Shown in pieces: positions 37,305 to 45,979 of a DNA stretch of 64,000 bases (the first letter of the stretch is position 1; each line of letters starts with the position of its first letter). The notes under the pieces are model-generated. The model saw nothing but the letters and a program-made list of their open reading frames with translations. It made no database searches and was not told the DNA's origin. Position numbers and translations under genes: made by a program. Location of the stretch: contig CAKSFQ010000002.1 in NCBI GenBank assembly GCA_934454115.1, positions 1-64,000 of the forward strand. The letters are read 5' to 3'. Source of the DNA: an uncultured Clostridia bacterium (lineage in GTDB: Bacteria; Bacillota; Clostridia; Monoglobales; Monoglobaceae).

Positions 37305-40300
37305 ATGAAGCAATTGAGCAGAATTTTTGTCATGCTGCTGGCGATGCTGATGCCCTTCAATGTATTGGGCGGACTCCCGGCCGAAAAGGTGTTTGCCGAA
37401 GAATGGGATCAGGAGGATCTGGCGGCGATGGATCATGTCCTTGGCTTTACCGATGATCAAAGCATTTATACGGATGAGGAATTTTACGGGCAGTACGATG
37501 AAAAAAATCAGACGTGGATACAGCCGGGGTATCTTGCCTATGACAAATACGAGGGCTTAAACCCGGTCAGGGACGCAGCCATGAAGGGTGACTATGCGGC
37601 GGCAAAAAGAGAACTGCTGGAATTTCACCGTGACATCTATCAGCAGTATACACCTGCTTATACCGGTGCGACCCCTACTGCCAATCAGCTATACAGCGCC
37701 TACGCCACAAAAAACAATTTTCAGCTGAATTATTACATGGCTTCGGTAATCTGGGGAATTCCGACGCTGACAAGCAATTGGCAGGAGATTACCATTGATA
37801 TCACGGGTCGGATATCTTCTGTTTTAGCAGAAGGTAAAACCAGTGTCTCGACGGAGCTTTTTGGATTAAAAAAGGATGGAACCAGCCTGGAGTTTGAGAG
37901 TATCAATGCCGGCGGCGACCATCCGCCCGTGATCGAGGTGACCTCTAAAGGAGTGGTTCAGACCATCGTTGCATCGGACGATGCCACCATCTCGCCGGGG
38001 GATAACAGCATGACGAACTACGGAGCAGATCCGGTGTTAAGAGCAGAGGAGAGCGAGTCCTCCATCGGGCTTTCCAGGTTGGCAGACAGTAATACCAAAC
38101 GGTCGCTGATTAAATTTGATCTTTCCTCCATTGACGCCGAGACAGCGCCGACCAGGGCAGTTCTTAAACTGTACGGCCGAAACGCGAGCGGCAGAGGAAG
38201 CGGCGAATTGCTTGCAATCGAATATTTCTATAACACCTGGGACGAAGCATCCGTCACCTTTTATGAAGGGCGGCCGGGCACATCGATGGAGCACGCGACA
38301 TTCTCCAATTACGGGCAGGAGAGCTTTCTGTTTGACGGAGGAACGGCGCCTGCAATGGACTTTGGCAAGGATGTGTTCGCCTATCGTTACCCCGAAGAAC
38401 TGCTGCGCTTCACCTGGGCGTCTGTGCTGGGTGACTTGTATGCTTACGACCGTGACGAGGTATACGCACTGACGCTTTTTGATCAGTGGGTCGGGTATTT
38501 AGAGCAGCGCGGCAACCAGCCGCGTTATGATAAAACCCTGGACGCGCATGTAAGAGACCAATATATTACCAAGCTGCTTTGCCTGATGATCGACAGTGAG
38601 TATCTGACGCCGGATTTGTGGTCGGCCACCATGAAGTATTATCAGATGGAGGCACGGGCGCAGATTGACGGCGGCAATGACACCGGCAACTGGGGCGTGT
38701 ACCAGATGTCCGGTATGACATCGGTCGCGACTTATGCGCCGGAGCTTAAAATTTATGATGAACTGATTGAGGTGCTGCGCGCGTGGGAAAAACAAAAACT
38801 GGATGATGCCTTTTATCCGGACGGCAGCGCGCATGAGATCGAATGGAGTTATGCGTTTGTCAGTACGTTTATGCAGATGGTTGACACAGACCAGATTTTA
38901 AAATATGGGATCACGGAAGACTCCTTATTTCCCGATACGGCGAGGGAACAGGGCGCGGCCATTATGAAGTATTTTGCGTCTATGCTGCTTCCGGGCGGCG
39001 GAAATCCCCAGGTGGGTGACGGCGGTGGATATGCACAGAACTACTATGAGGGAAAAACCAGAAACAGGACGTTGTCTGCTGCGTTTGACATTCCGTTTTG
39101 GAACTGGCTTGCAAGTGACGGAAAAGAAGGGGAGGCGCCGGACTGGACCACTGTTCGGTTTACCGGTTCGGACGATCCCGATACGTTTTTGACCGGCGTT
39201 TACATCAGCCGAAACAATTGGAGCGACAAGGGATTGTATTTGTATACGGACGTGGACGGCAATATGACGCCGGGACACGGTCACCAGGACGATAACCAGG
39301 CCATCGTTAAGGCATACGGCCAGTATCTGCTGGTGGATAATAGTTATCAGTCCTATGCGGCCGGGCGGATTCCGCTGGACAGTACCATGTATCATAACAC
39401 GGTGACGATTGATGAACAGACACAGGCCATGGTTCATACCGGATATGATGAGGCGTTTGGCGGACAGCCGAAGAAAGAAAAACGGTATGAGACCAACTAT
39501 CTTTACGATAACTTTACGCTTATGACGCCGCAAAACTACGAGTTTTTCGGTCTGCATACCAGAAACACGCTGTTTAACCGCACCGGCGGCTTTTGGATCG
39601 TGAACGATTACTTAGAGCCAAAGGACACCGAACGTCATAAGTTTTGGCAGCACTGGCATATGCTGCCGGCGGCAAAACCCACCATGACCGGTGGAGTTGG
39701 ACGCAGCAACTTTGCCGATACGGCGAATGTGCAGGTTGTCCAGGCTGATATGGAGGACGTGACTGCAAGTGTTCAGAACGGCTATTTTGGCGGCGGAACG
39801 GGTGTGGTATACGATTCGCATTATTTACGATATGAAAAAACCGCGGCCGGGAATACAACGTTTAACACAGTGATTTATCCGGAGCGTCCGGGCGAGACTG
39901 CCGATGTAGAATCCTATGCATATCCTTTAAGCGATGTCATTGATGAGGGCGCGGCGGCAATGCATATCGGCATTACCAGTGACGCCGGTACTTATGTAAA
40001 TGCGGATTATTATCTGGTACATGACCCGGCGCAGCAGGCGGAGCGTACCTTCGGCTCCTATCAAACGGATGGGCGTTCAGCCTATGTCAATCGAAATGTT
40101 TCGGGCGATGTTGCGGAGGTTTATCTGCAGGATACCACGCAGATTAAGGACGTAAACAGCGGAACAATACTCTTTCAGTCAAAAACACCGGTGACGGAGC
40201 TTGGCTATAAAAAAGAAGGCGCTAAACTGATTGTGTCCTCTTCGAAAGAACCCGCGCTGGAGGATCTGACGATCTATATGGAAAAGGTTGCCGATATTCG

Positions 40301-41111
40301 TCAGGTAGAGGTGAACGGACGGAATGTAGGATTCAAAACCGCCGGAAGATATCTCTATTTTGGCGATGCGCCGATTTTGACGGATCCCGACTATAATCCG
40401 AACCCGAACGGAGGAAACACAAGCCCCGGCGGTGGCGGCGGCGGTGGCGGCGGCCACGCAAGCAATGCAGGTAGCAGCGGCGGCAGCAGCCTGCCGACCC
40501 CGACTCCGACTCCGACCACCGAGCCGCAGAACCCAACGGTAAAAATCCCCGATGCGCATCTTAAAGAGATTGAAAGCCACTGGGGCGCAGAGGAACTGAA
40601 AAAGGCGGTCACGGACGGAGTCTTGCAGGGACTGGATGAAAGTACGCTGGGTCTTGACGAAACCGTTACCCGTGCGCAGTTTGTGACCCTGCTGGTACGT
40701 GCGATGAAATTGGAACTTACGGATGAGAAGAACAGCGCGTTTTATGATGTTGCGCCGGAGAGCTGGTATGCGCCTTATGTACAAGCTGCCTATGCGGCCG
40801 GGTTGATTGACGGTGCCGGAGACGGTACATTTGCGCCGGAGAGGCCGATCCTGCGTGAGGAAATGGCAAAGATTTTGGCGCTTGCGCATCAAAAGCTTTA
40901 CGGGGTCGATGAGAGTACCGCGCCGGCTGCCGATTATGCGGACGATGCGGAAATTGCCGACTGGGCAAGGCCTTATGTTGATTATGCCAAGGAGCATCAG
41001 ATCCTGCGCGGCGACGCAGACAACCGCTTTAGTCCCAAAGACAATGCAACGCGTGCCGAGGCGGCAGTCGCAGCGCTGAGAACCGGGACGGCGGCAGAGT
41101 CCGGAAAGTAA
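37305..41111 (+). CDS. SLH-anchored heparinase II/III family polysaccharide lyase-like protein
   Basis: AGGAGGTG gives a clear start at 37305; the signal peptide ends near KVFAEE. Residues about 80-220 and 340-600 form the helical toroid region, interrupted at about 225-335 by a DNRLRE-type beta domain (VIVASDD-like start, NYGADPVLRAEE, RSLIKFDLSSI). The heparinase II/III beta-sandwich follows, with LYLYTDVDG, GHGHQDDNQAIVKAYGQYLL and STMYHNTVTIDEQ, the usual His and Tyr-containing core. After about residue 1040 come a Gly-rich and PTPTP linker and three SLH repeats (FYDVAPESWYAPYVQAAYAA and others). Expected to cleave a uronic-acid polysaccharide at the cell surface and yield unsaturated products suited to the GH88 enzyme. 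The PL family number cannot be given by eye. Confidence 0.85.
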   Translation: MKQLSRIFVMLLAMLMPFNVLGGLPAEKVFAEEWDQEDLAAMDHVLGFTDDQSIYTDEEFYGQYDEKNQTWIQPGYLAYDKYEGLNPVRDAAMKGDYAAAKRELLEFHRDIYQQYTPAYTGATPTANQLYSAYATKNNFQLNYYMASVIWGIPTLTSNWQEITIDITGRISSVLAEGKTSVSTELFGLKKDGTSLEFESINAGGDHPPVIEVTSKGVVQTIVASDDATISPGDNSMTNYGADPVLRAEESESSIGLSRLADSNTKRSLIKFDLSSIDAETAPTRAVLKLYGRNASGRGSGELLAIEYFYNTWDEASVTFYEGRPGTSMEHATFSNYGQESFLFDGGTAPAMDFGKDVFAYRYPEELLRFTWASVLGDLYAYDRDEVYALTLFDQWVGYLEQRGNQPRYDKTLDAHVRDQYITKLLCLMIDSEYLTPDLWSATMKYYQMEARAQIDGGNDTGNWGVYQMSGMTSVATYAPELKIYDELIEVLRAWEKQKLDDAFYPDGSAHEIEWSYAFVSTFMQMVDTDQILKYGITEDSLFPDTAREQGAAIMKYFASMLLPGGGNPQVGDGGGYAQNYYEGKTRNRTLSAAFDIPFWNWLASDGKEGEAPDWTTVRFTGSDDPDTFLTGVYISRNNWSDKGLYLYTDVDGNMTPGHGHQDDNQAIVKAYGQYLLVDNSYQSYAAGRIPLDSTMYHNTVTIDEQTQAMVHTGYDEAFGGQPKKEKRYETNYLYDNFTLMTPQNYEFFGLHTRNTLFNRTGGFWIVNDYLEPKDTERHKFWQHWHMLPAAKPTMTGGVGRSNFADTANVQVVQADMEDVTASVQNGYFGGGTGVVYDSHYLRYEKTAAGNTTFNTVIYPERPGETADVESYAYPLSDVIDEGAAAMHIGITSDAGTYVNADYYLVHDPAQQAERTFGSYQTDGRSAYVNRNVSGDVAEVYLQDTTQIKDVNSGTILFQSKTPVTELGYKKEGAKLIVSSSKEPALEDLTIYMEKVADIRQVEVNGRNVGFKTAGRYLYFGDAPILTDPDYNPNPNGGNTSPGGGGGGGGGHASNAGSSGGSSLPTPTPTPTTEPQNPTVKIPDAHLKEIESHWGAEELKKAVTDGVLQGLDESTLGLDETVTRAQFVTLLVRAMKLELTDEKNSAFYDVAPESWYAPYVQAAYAAGLIDGAGDGTFAPERPILREEMAKILALAHQKLYGVDESTAPAADYADDAEIADWARPYVDYAKEHQILRGDADNRFSPKDNATRAEAAVAALRTGTAAESGK

Positions 41112-41167
41112 AAACGGGAAAATGAAAATAAAATATATAAAAATTTTTTCACGGAGGTATGATGAAA

Positions 41168-43147
41168 ATGCGTAAAAAAATGATTGCCATGTTGTGTGTG
41201 TGCGCCATGCTGGTTTCGCTGGTGGTGCCGATGACGATTTTTGCGGCGACAACGGCAGGAGTGCAGTCTGACGGGACGTTTCTGATTGCGGACTTTTCGG
41301 ATAAGAACACCTGTGATGCCTGGGGAAAGGGAAGAGTTAACGATTTTAACCTGAGCGGTATGCGCGGCGTATATTCGAATGGCAGATATGATACAGACTG
41401 GCAGACGGATTCCGGCGGCGATTATATGAAGAATGAGGCGGCGGCTTTTGCTGATCTGAATTTTGCGGATTATAAGGAATTGGAATTTTCTTTTAACATG
41501 GCGGCATCCTATCATGATAGTACAAGAGATAATTATGTTCCTAATGTTAAAAACTGGGTGACCATTGTTCTTTCAACCGGGGAGAGCGCAGGGGATTACA
41601 GCACTTACAAAAATAACGAGTGTTTAACCTATGAGATTGATTTAAGTCAGTATACGATCCCCGATACAAGTGACGGCCTGGATGTAACGGTATCCGTACC
41701 GCTAAGTAGCTTTGTGACGCAGTTTGATGGAATGGCAGGCGGCGAACAGGGCGAGACGGACGGTGTCACGCCGCTTGGTTCTATTAAATCCATTTCAATT
41801 CTCGGCGCCGGAATGGGTATGTCTGCGGTTGGCGGTGTTGGCAACGGCACGGCTTGGAGTTATAAAAATTCCAAATGGGCAGACGTAAATGGTTGTGGTT
41901 TTTGTTTCAAGCGTTTGTCACTGAGCAAGGGCGATGCCTCAAAGATCAAGGCGGCCATTGATGCGCAGATGGCAGACTATCGCATCGTCAGCGGCAACAT
42001 CGAACTGCCGGTTTCTGTGGACGGATATCCCGGAAGCATTGCCTGGGCGTCCAGCCACCCGGAGATTATCGCTGCAAACGGCAGTTATACCCAGCCGCAA
42101 AGCAATACGGTTGTGACGCTGACCGCCAATATTACAGCAGATGACACAACAACGGTAACCGCAACCTATTATGTCGGCGTAAAGGGAAGTGAGCCGGTGC
42201 AAAACCGCACCATCGCGGACTTTTCTCAGGAAGGTGTCGGGCAGGCGTGGGATGATGCGTCCGAAATGCCGGGGCATGAGCATTCGGGTAACGTGAAGGA
42301 CGGATGGTACGAATATGTCTGGACAAGATATGCGACGGGCGGCGGATACCTTAGCAGTCATCCGGAGAAGTTTGCTGATCTGGACTTTGCGGACTACAAG
42401 GGACTGAGACTAAATATCTGGTCGAACCGGACAGAACCGTTAAACGAAAACTATTTTACCGTTATTCTTTCTACTGCAAAGGATCCCAAAAGCACATATA
42501 AGACCGATGAGTGTGCCGTGATTGAGGTGGATCTCAGATCTCTGCCCAGAAACAAACAAAGCAGCATCTATCTGCCCTTTAGCGAATTTATCACCGAATT
42601 TGACGGTATGTCGGGCGGCGTACAAGGAACTGCAGACGGGATTACGGACTTTAGTCAGATCAAGTCGATCAGCATTTATGCGGGTGCGGCGAAGGCAGAC
42701 GTAAATGGGTGGAATGGTATCGGAGCCACCTCCGAAAAGCTTCACGCGTATACGGACTGGGCATTTAAAGGTGGCGCAGACACGGAAACACGATCTTGTG
42801 CCATGTTTTTATACAGCATCGACTTACTGACTGAGGAGCCGTCATCGACCCTTGCGCTGTACAAGAAAGACGGCGCGGCATTTGAGGATTTAACCGCTGC
42901 GGCAGAGATTTGCGGCAAAGTCACACTGTCGGCGGTACCGAAGGATACTAAGATTTATACCGTGACTGCACTTTATGACGCACAAGGGCAGCTGGTCGAT
43001 GTGGGCTTTGAGGAAAAGACGGTAGGTAACGGTGAAATTACCACGCCGACGGTAAGCTATGACCCGGCAAAGCATAAAAAGGCTGCGGCGTTTATCTGGG
43101 ATACCGACTTTACACCGCTGGTGACCGAGGCAATCAAGACGAAGTAG
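41168..43147 (+). CDS. secreted protein with two copies of the shared glycan-binding-like module
   Basis: GGAGGT (41153-41158) is 9 nt before ATG 41168 but only 0 and 3 nt before ATG 41159 and 41162, so 41168 is chosen. The signal peptide ends near TIFAATTAG. Residues about 30-255 closely resemble the 33149 protein module. An atrophied Ig-like domain (SIAWASSHPEIIAANGSY) follows near 270-340. A second, more diverged copy of the module (TIADFSQEGVGQAWDD to CAMFLYSIDLL) spans about 345-560. A short beta domain ends the protein. Unlike its relative it lacks SLH repeats and so should be released. It is the last gene before a terminator; a binding role is inferred. Confidence 0.82.
   Translation: MRKKMIAMLCVCAMLVSLVVPMTIFAATTAGVQSDGTFLIADFSDKNTCDAWGKGRVNDFNLSGMRGVYSNGRYDTDWQTDSGGDYMKNEAAAFADLNFADYKELEFSFNMAASYHDSTRDNYVPNVKNWVTIVLSTGESAGDYSTYKNNECLTYEIDLSQYTIPDTSDGLDVTVSVPLSSFVTQFDGMAGGEQGETDGVTPLGSIKSISILGAGMGMSAVGGVGNGTAWSYKNSKWADVNGCGFCFKRLSLSKGDASKIKAAIDAQMADYRIVSGNIELPVSVDGYPGSIAWASSHPEIIAANGSYTQPQSNTVVTLTANITADDTTTVTATYYVGVKGSEPVQNRTIADFSQEGVGQAWDDASEMPGHEHSGNVKDGWYEYVWTRYATGGGYLSSHPEKFADLDFADYKGLRLNIWSNRTEPLNENYFTVILSTAKDPKSTYKTDECAVIEVDLRSLPRNKQSSIYLPFSEFITEFDGMSGGVQGTADGITDFSQIKSISIYAGAAKADVNGWNGIGATSEKLHAYTDWAFKGGADTETRSCAMFLYSIDLLTEEPSSTLALYKKDGAAFEDLTAAAEICGKVTLSAVPKDTKIYTVTALYDAQGQLVDVGFEEKTVGNGEITTPTVSYDPAKHKKAAAFIWDTDFTPLVTEAIKTK
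41243..41920 (+). repeat. duplicated glycan-module coding block, copy 2
   Basis: Second copy of the block at 33236-33910. A third, diverged protein-level copy lies at about 42205-42835 within the same gene. Confidence 0.85.
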
Positions 43148-43191
43148 TGCAAAAGGATATTGTACTTTAGAAAAAAAAGACAGGCTGAATC

Positions 43192-43239
43192 AAAAGGCTG
43201 CAAACCTGCCCGAAACGGATAGGCTTGCAGCCTTTTTTG
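43192..43239 (+). terminator. terminator closing the 30.4-43.1 kb run
   Basis: A 12-bp stem (43192-43203 with 43225-43236), extended inside by CCT/AGG pairs, ends in a run of six T (43233-43238). Confidence 0.9.
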
Positions 43240-43251
43240 TAAAATTTGGGG

Positions 43252-43280
43252 TTGCATCTTGAATCACAGTTTGGTATAAT
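43252..43280 (+). promoter_or_regulatory. sigma-A promoter for the small SGNH hydrolase gene
   Basis: TTGCAT (43252-43257), 17 bp, perfect TATAAT (43275-43280), 42 bp before the start codon. Confidence 0.8.
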
Positions 43281-43322
43281 CTTAGCTGTCATATGCAAGA
43301 TCGTATTTAGGGGGAAATAAAA

Positions 43323-43976
43323 ATGCTATTTGAAAACAATGACAGAATCGTATTTGCCGGTGACTCGGTCACCGATATGGGAAGCGTCAATCCCGTTGGA
43401 GAGGGATTGTTTGACAATCTGGGACATGGCTATGTCAGAATGTTTGAAAATCTTCTGGCGGCGCTTTATCCGCAGATGAATATCCGGATTACCAATTCGG
43501 GTATCTCCGGCAACACCAGCCGGGATTTGCTGATGCGATATGAACGTGACGTTGTTTCGTTAAAGCCGGATTGGGTGTCGATTTTTATCGGAATCAACGA
43601 TGTATGGCGGCAGTTTGACAGCCCGGCCATGAAGGATATGCAGGTCATGCCTGATGAATACTATAAAAACCTTGAAACAATGATATGCAGCGTAAAAGAG
43701 GATGCAAAGGGCGTATGGATTCTTACGCCGTATTATATGGAACCGAACCGTGAGGATCCCATGCGCAAGAGAATGGACGAGTACGGCGCAGTATGTAAAG
43801 AACTGGCCGAGCGGTATCATTGTACCCTGGTAGACTTTCAAAAAATGTATGACGCCTATTTTGTCCATCAGCATTCGTCAAGGATTGCGTGGGATAGGGT
43901 GCATCCCAATGAAATCGGCGCGACGCTGATGGCGCTTACCATTTTTAAAAATTTAGGAATATCCGTCAACCTGTAA
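43323..43976 (+). CDS. cytoplasmic SGNH/GDSL hydrolase
   Basis: A 217-aa esterase/lipase-fold protein. AGGGGG lies 8 nt before ATG 43323. It has all four SGNH blocks: FAGDSVTD (S15), SGISGNTSRD, FIGINDVW and WDRVHPNE (D191, H194). There is no signal peptide, so it should act on small intracellular substrates, for example deacetylating imported oligosaccharides, unlike the double-domain esterase at the start of the window. It is a single-gene unit with its own promoter and a perfect terminator hairpin. Confidence 0.9.
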   Translation: MLFENNDRIVFAGDSVTDMGSVNPVGEGLFDNLGHGYVRMFENLLAALYPQMNIRITNSGISGNTSRDLLMRYERDVVSLKPDWVSIFIGINDVWRQFDSPAMKDMQVMPDEYYKNLETMICSVKEDAKGVWILTPYYMEPNREDPMRKRMDEYGAVCKELAERYHCTLVDFQKMYDAYFVHQHSSRIAWDRVHPNEIGATLMALTIFKNLGISVNL

Positions 43977-43991
43977 AGGTCGATTTTGTCG

Positions 43992-44026
43992 GAGCGCACA
44001 CTCAACCGTAGGTTGAGTGTGCGCTC
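43992..44026 (+). terminator. perfect 15-bp hairpin after SGNH gene
   Basis: A perfect 15-bp stem (43992-44006 with 44012-44026) with a 5-nt loop lies 15 bp after the stop at 43976. The downstream sequence TAATCCTATTTTCC is only moderately T-rich. Confidence 0.75.
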
Positions 44027-44112
44027 TAATCCTATTTTCCACCGCCTTTATAGTTGGGGAATTTTTGCTTATACTAATACTGATATCATGGTTTCTATGA
44101 GGTGAAATGGTT

Positions 44113-45546
44113 GTGAATGAATTTAATCCTGACGTGATGAAGGAACTGAGAAAAAAGCACAAAATGTCTCAAAAAATGCTAGGAGAATATCTCGGCATCA
44201 GTGACAGGGCGGTTTCAAAATGGGAGGTAGGGTTATCCGAGCCATCGGGGAAAAACCTGATCCAATTGGCAAAGACGCTGCATGTGCCGGTAGAATATTT
44301 ATTAACTTCCGATCCGGCAGCGCGGCAGGAAGAGGCGCCAAACGGTATGGAATCATTGACAGAGCTTTATAAAATCGGACGCGGCCCCTCCAGCTCCCAT
44401 ACGATCGGGCCGGAGCGGGCCTGCATGATTTTTAAGGAGAAAAACCCCGATGCCGATCGGTTTGGGGCAATCCTTTACGGCTCGCTTGCGAAAACAGGAA
44501 AGGGACACGGGACGGATGTTGTCATCAAAAAGACCTTCGCCCCTTATGAGTGTGAGATTGCATTTCAAGCGGCGCAGCGGGATATTCCGCACCCCAATAC
44601 GATGCAGTTGATTGCATATCGGGGAGATACTGAGCTTAACAAAACCAGAGTGATGAGTATCGGCGGCGGAAGCATCCGGTTTGAAAACGATGCGGCGGAG
44701 GAAAGAAAGATCATTTATCCGCTTCATCTGTTTAGCGATATCGCGGCATATTGTGATAAAAAGCATATAAGAATGTATGAATATGCACTGGAGAGAGAGA
44801 ATAACGGCTTTTTTGCGTATATGCAGGGTATATGGGAGGCCATGAAAGCGTCCGTGCGAAGAGGCCTATGTGATACCGGGATTCTTCCCGGCGGTCTTAA
44901 CGTGCAAAAAAGGGCAAAATTGTTACTTGGCAGCCAGCACATCGATGAGACGGCAGAAACCAGAGAAAACAGAATGGTTTGTGCGTATGCGTTTGCGGTC
45001 GGCGAGCAAAATGCTTCCGGTGAGAAAATTGTGACGGCGCCCACCTGCGGTGCGGCCGGGATTCTTCCGGCGGTGCTTTATTACCAGCAGCAAAAACACA
45101 ATTTCAGTGATGAAAAAATCATTGACGCGCTGATGACGGCCGGCATCGTCGGAAACCTGATTAAAACCAATGCCTCGATTTCCGGTGCGGAGTGCGGCTG
45201 CCAGGCAGAGGTCGGCAGCGCGTGTGCGATGGCTGCCGCTGCGCTTGGCGAGCTTTTCGGACTTTCTATAGATAAGATTGAGTACGCGGCAGAGATTGCG
45301 ATGGAGCATCATTTGGGGCTGACCTGTGATCCCATCGGCGGTCTGGTACAAATCCCCTGTATTGAAAGAAACGCGGTGGCCGCGATGCGTGCCATCAACG
45401 CGGTCAGCCTTGCCAGCTTTTTATGGGATTCCAGAAAGATCTCCTTTGATCGGGTCGTGCAGACGATGAAGGAAACCGGGATGGATATGAACACCTCGTA
45501 TAAAGAAACCGCTGAGGCGGGGCTTGCCAAAATTGATATTGAATGA
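44113..45546 (+). CDS. XRE-type HTH fused to iron-sulfur L-serine dehydratase
   Basis: GAGGTG (44099-44104) lies 8 nt before GTG 44113 but only 2 nt before ATG 44107, so 44113 is preferred. Residues about 5-65 are an XRE helix-turn-helix (LRKKHKMSQKMLGEYLGISD, AVSKWEVGLSEPS). The rest is a single-chain L-serine ammonia-lyase: beta part with ELYKIGRGPSSSHTIGPERA, and alpha part with TAPTCGAAGILPAVL, GAECGCQAEVGSACAMAAAA and LTCDPIGGLVQIPCIERN, containing the cysteines that hold the [4Fe-4S] cluster. It should convert serine to pyruvate and ammonia in the cytoplasm. The fusion suggests a DNA-binding enzyme that may autoregulate in response to serine or cluster state. Domain calls are firm; DNA binding is inferred. 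Confidence 0.9.
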   Translation: MNEFNPDVMKELRKKHKMSQKMLGEYLGISDRAVSKWEVGLSEPSGKNLIQLAKTLHVPVEYLLTSDPAARQEEAPNGMESLTELYKIGRGPSSSHTIGPERACMIFKEKNPDADRFGAILYGSLAKTGKGHGTDVVIKKTFAPYECEIAFQAAQRDIPHPNTMQLIAYRGDTELNKTRVMSIGGGSIRFENDAAEERKIIYPLHLFSDIAAYCDKKHIRMYEYALERENNGFFAYMQGIWEAMKASVRRGLCDTGILPGGLNVQKRAKLLLGSQHIDETAETRENRMVCAYAFAVGEQNASGEKIVTAPTCGAAGILPAVLYYQQQKHNFSDEKIIDALMTAGIVGNLIKTNASISGAECGCQAEVGSACAMAAAALGELFGLSIDKIEYAAEIAMEHHLGLTCDPIGGLVQIPCIERNAVAAMRAINAVSLASFLWDSRKISFDRVVQTMKETGMDMNTSYKETAEAGLAKIDIE

Positions 45547-45979
45547 GTTTTTTATAAAATTCCTACTGATATAAAAATGAGAAAAAGATTGGGATTGCGT
45601 TTTTGCATATCAGAGATAAGCCTTAATTCAGCTTCTTTGTGTTGGATGATGATGTGGTTTATGTGACTTATCGGCAAGTGACTGAAGTGTACGATGATAT
45701 CTCTTTTACCAGTGGTAAACGTACTGTCAATTCACTTTATAACGTATTGCAGCCCTTGTAACATTATATTTTAAAGAATATTGAATTAATGCTTGCCAAA
45801 CCTCATAGTTTGTGTTATAGTGTTTTTGTACGGACGCTCCTTTTTGTAGTTTTGTGTGACAGATTGGCTACAACACATTTCAGATGGTTTCCGTATATTT
45901 TTTCACGATATATTTTTATACGAGTTCGCTTATATAAAGATGTACGGTACACAGTCTATAAAGCAGTGGAGGTAGGGCA
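45547..45979 (+). other. 433-bp gap with an ORF remnant and a promoter
   Basis: A stretch without a start codon but open for 44 codons (45627-45761) reads as plausible protein (VLDDDVVYVTYRQVTEVYDD) and may be the tail of a decayed gene of unknown type. The promoter at 45793-45821 follows. The ~150-nt leader before 45980 shows no riboswitch that I recognise. Confidence 0.4.
45793..45821 (+). promoter_or_regulatory. sigma-A promoter for GH32-like/kinase pair
   Basis: TTGCCA (45793-45798), 17 bp, TATAGT (45816-45821). The transcript would carry a ~150-nt 5' leader. Confidence 0.7.

Noticed and set aside
40179..41252. 357-codon open frame on the minus strand
   Set aside because: It is antisense to the heparinase SLH end and the next gene start. 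It is rich in Arg/Cys/His, has no ribosome binding site and no recognisable domain: a shadow frame.
45822..45979. Possible riboswitch in the ~150-nt leader of the GH32-like gene
   Set aside because: No conserved core of a known riboswitch class or T-box element was recognised, only weak short pairings.
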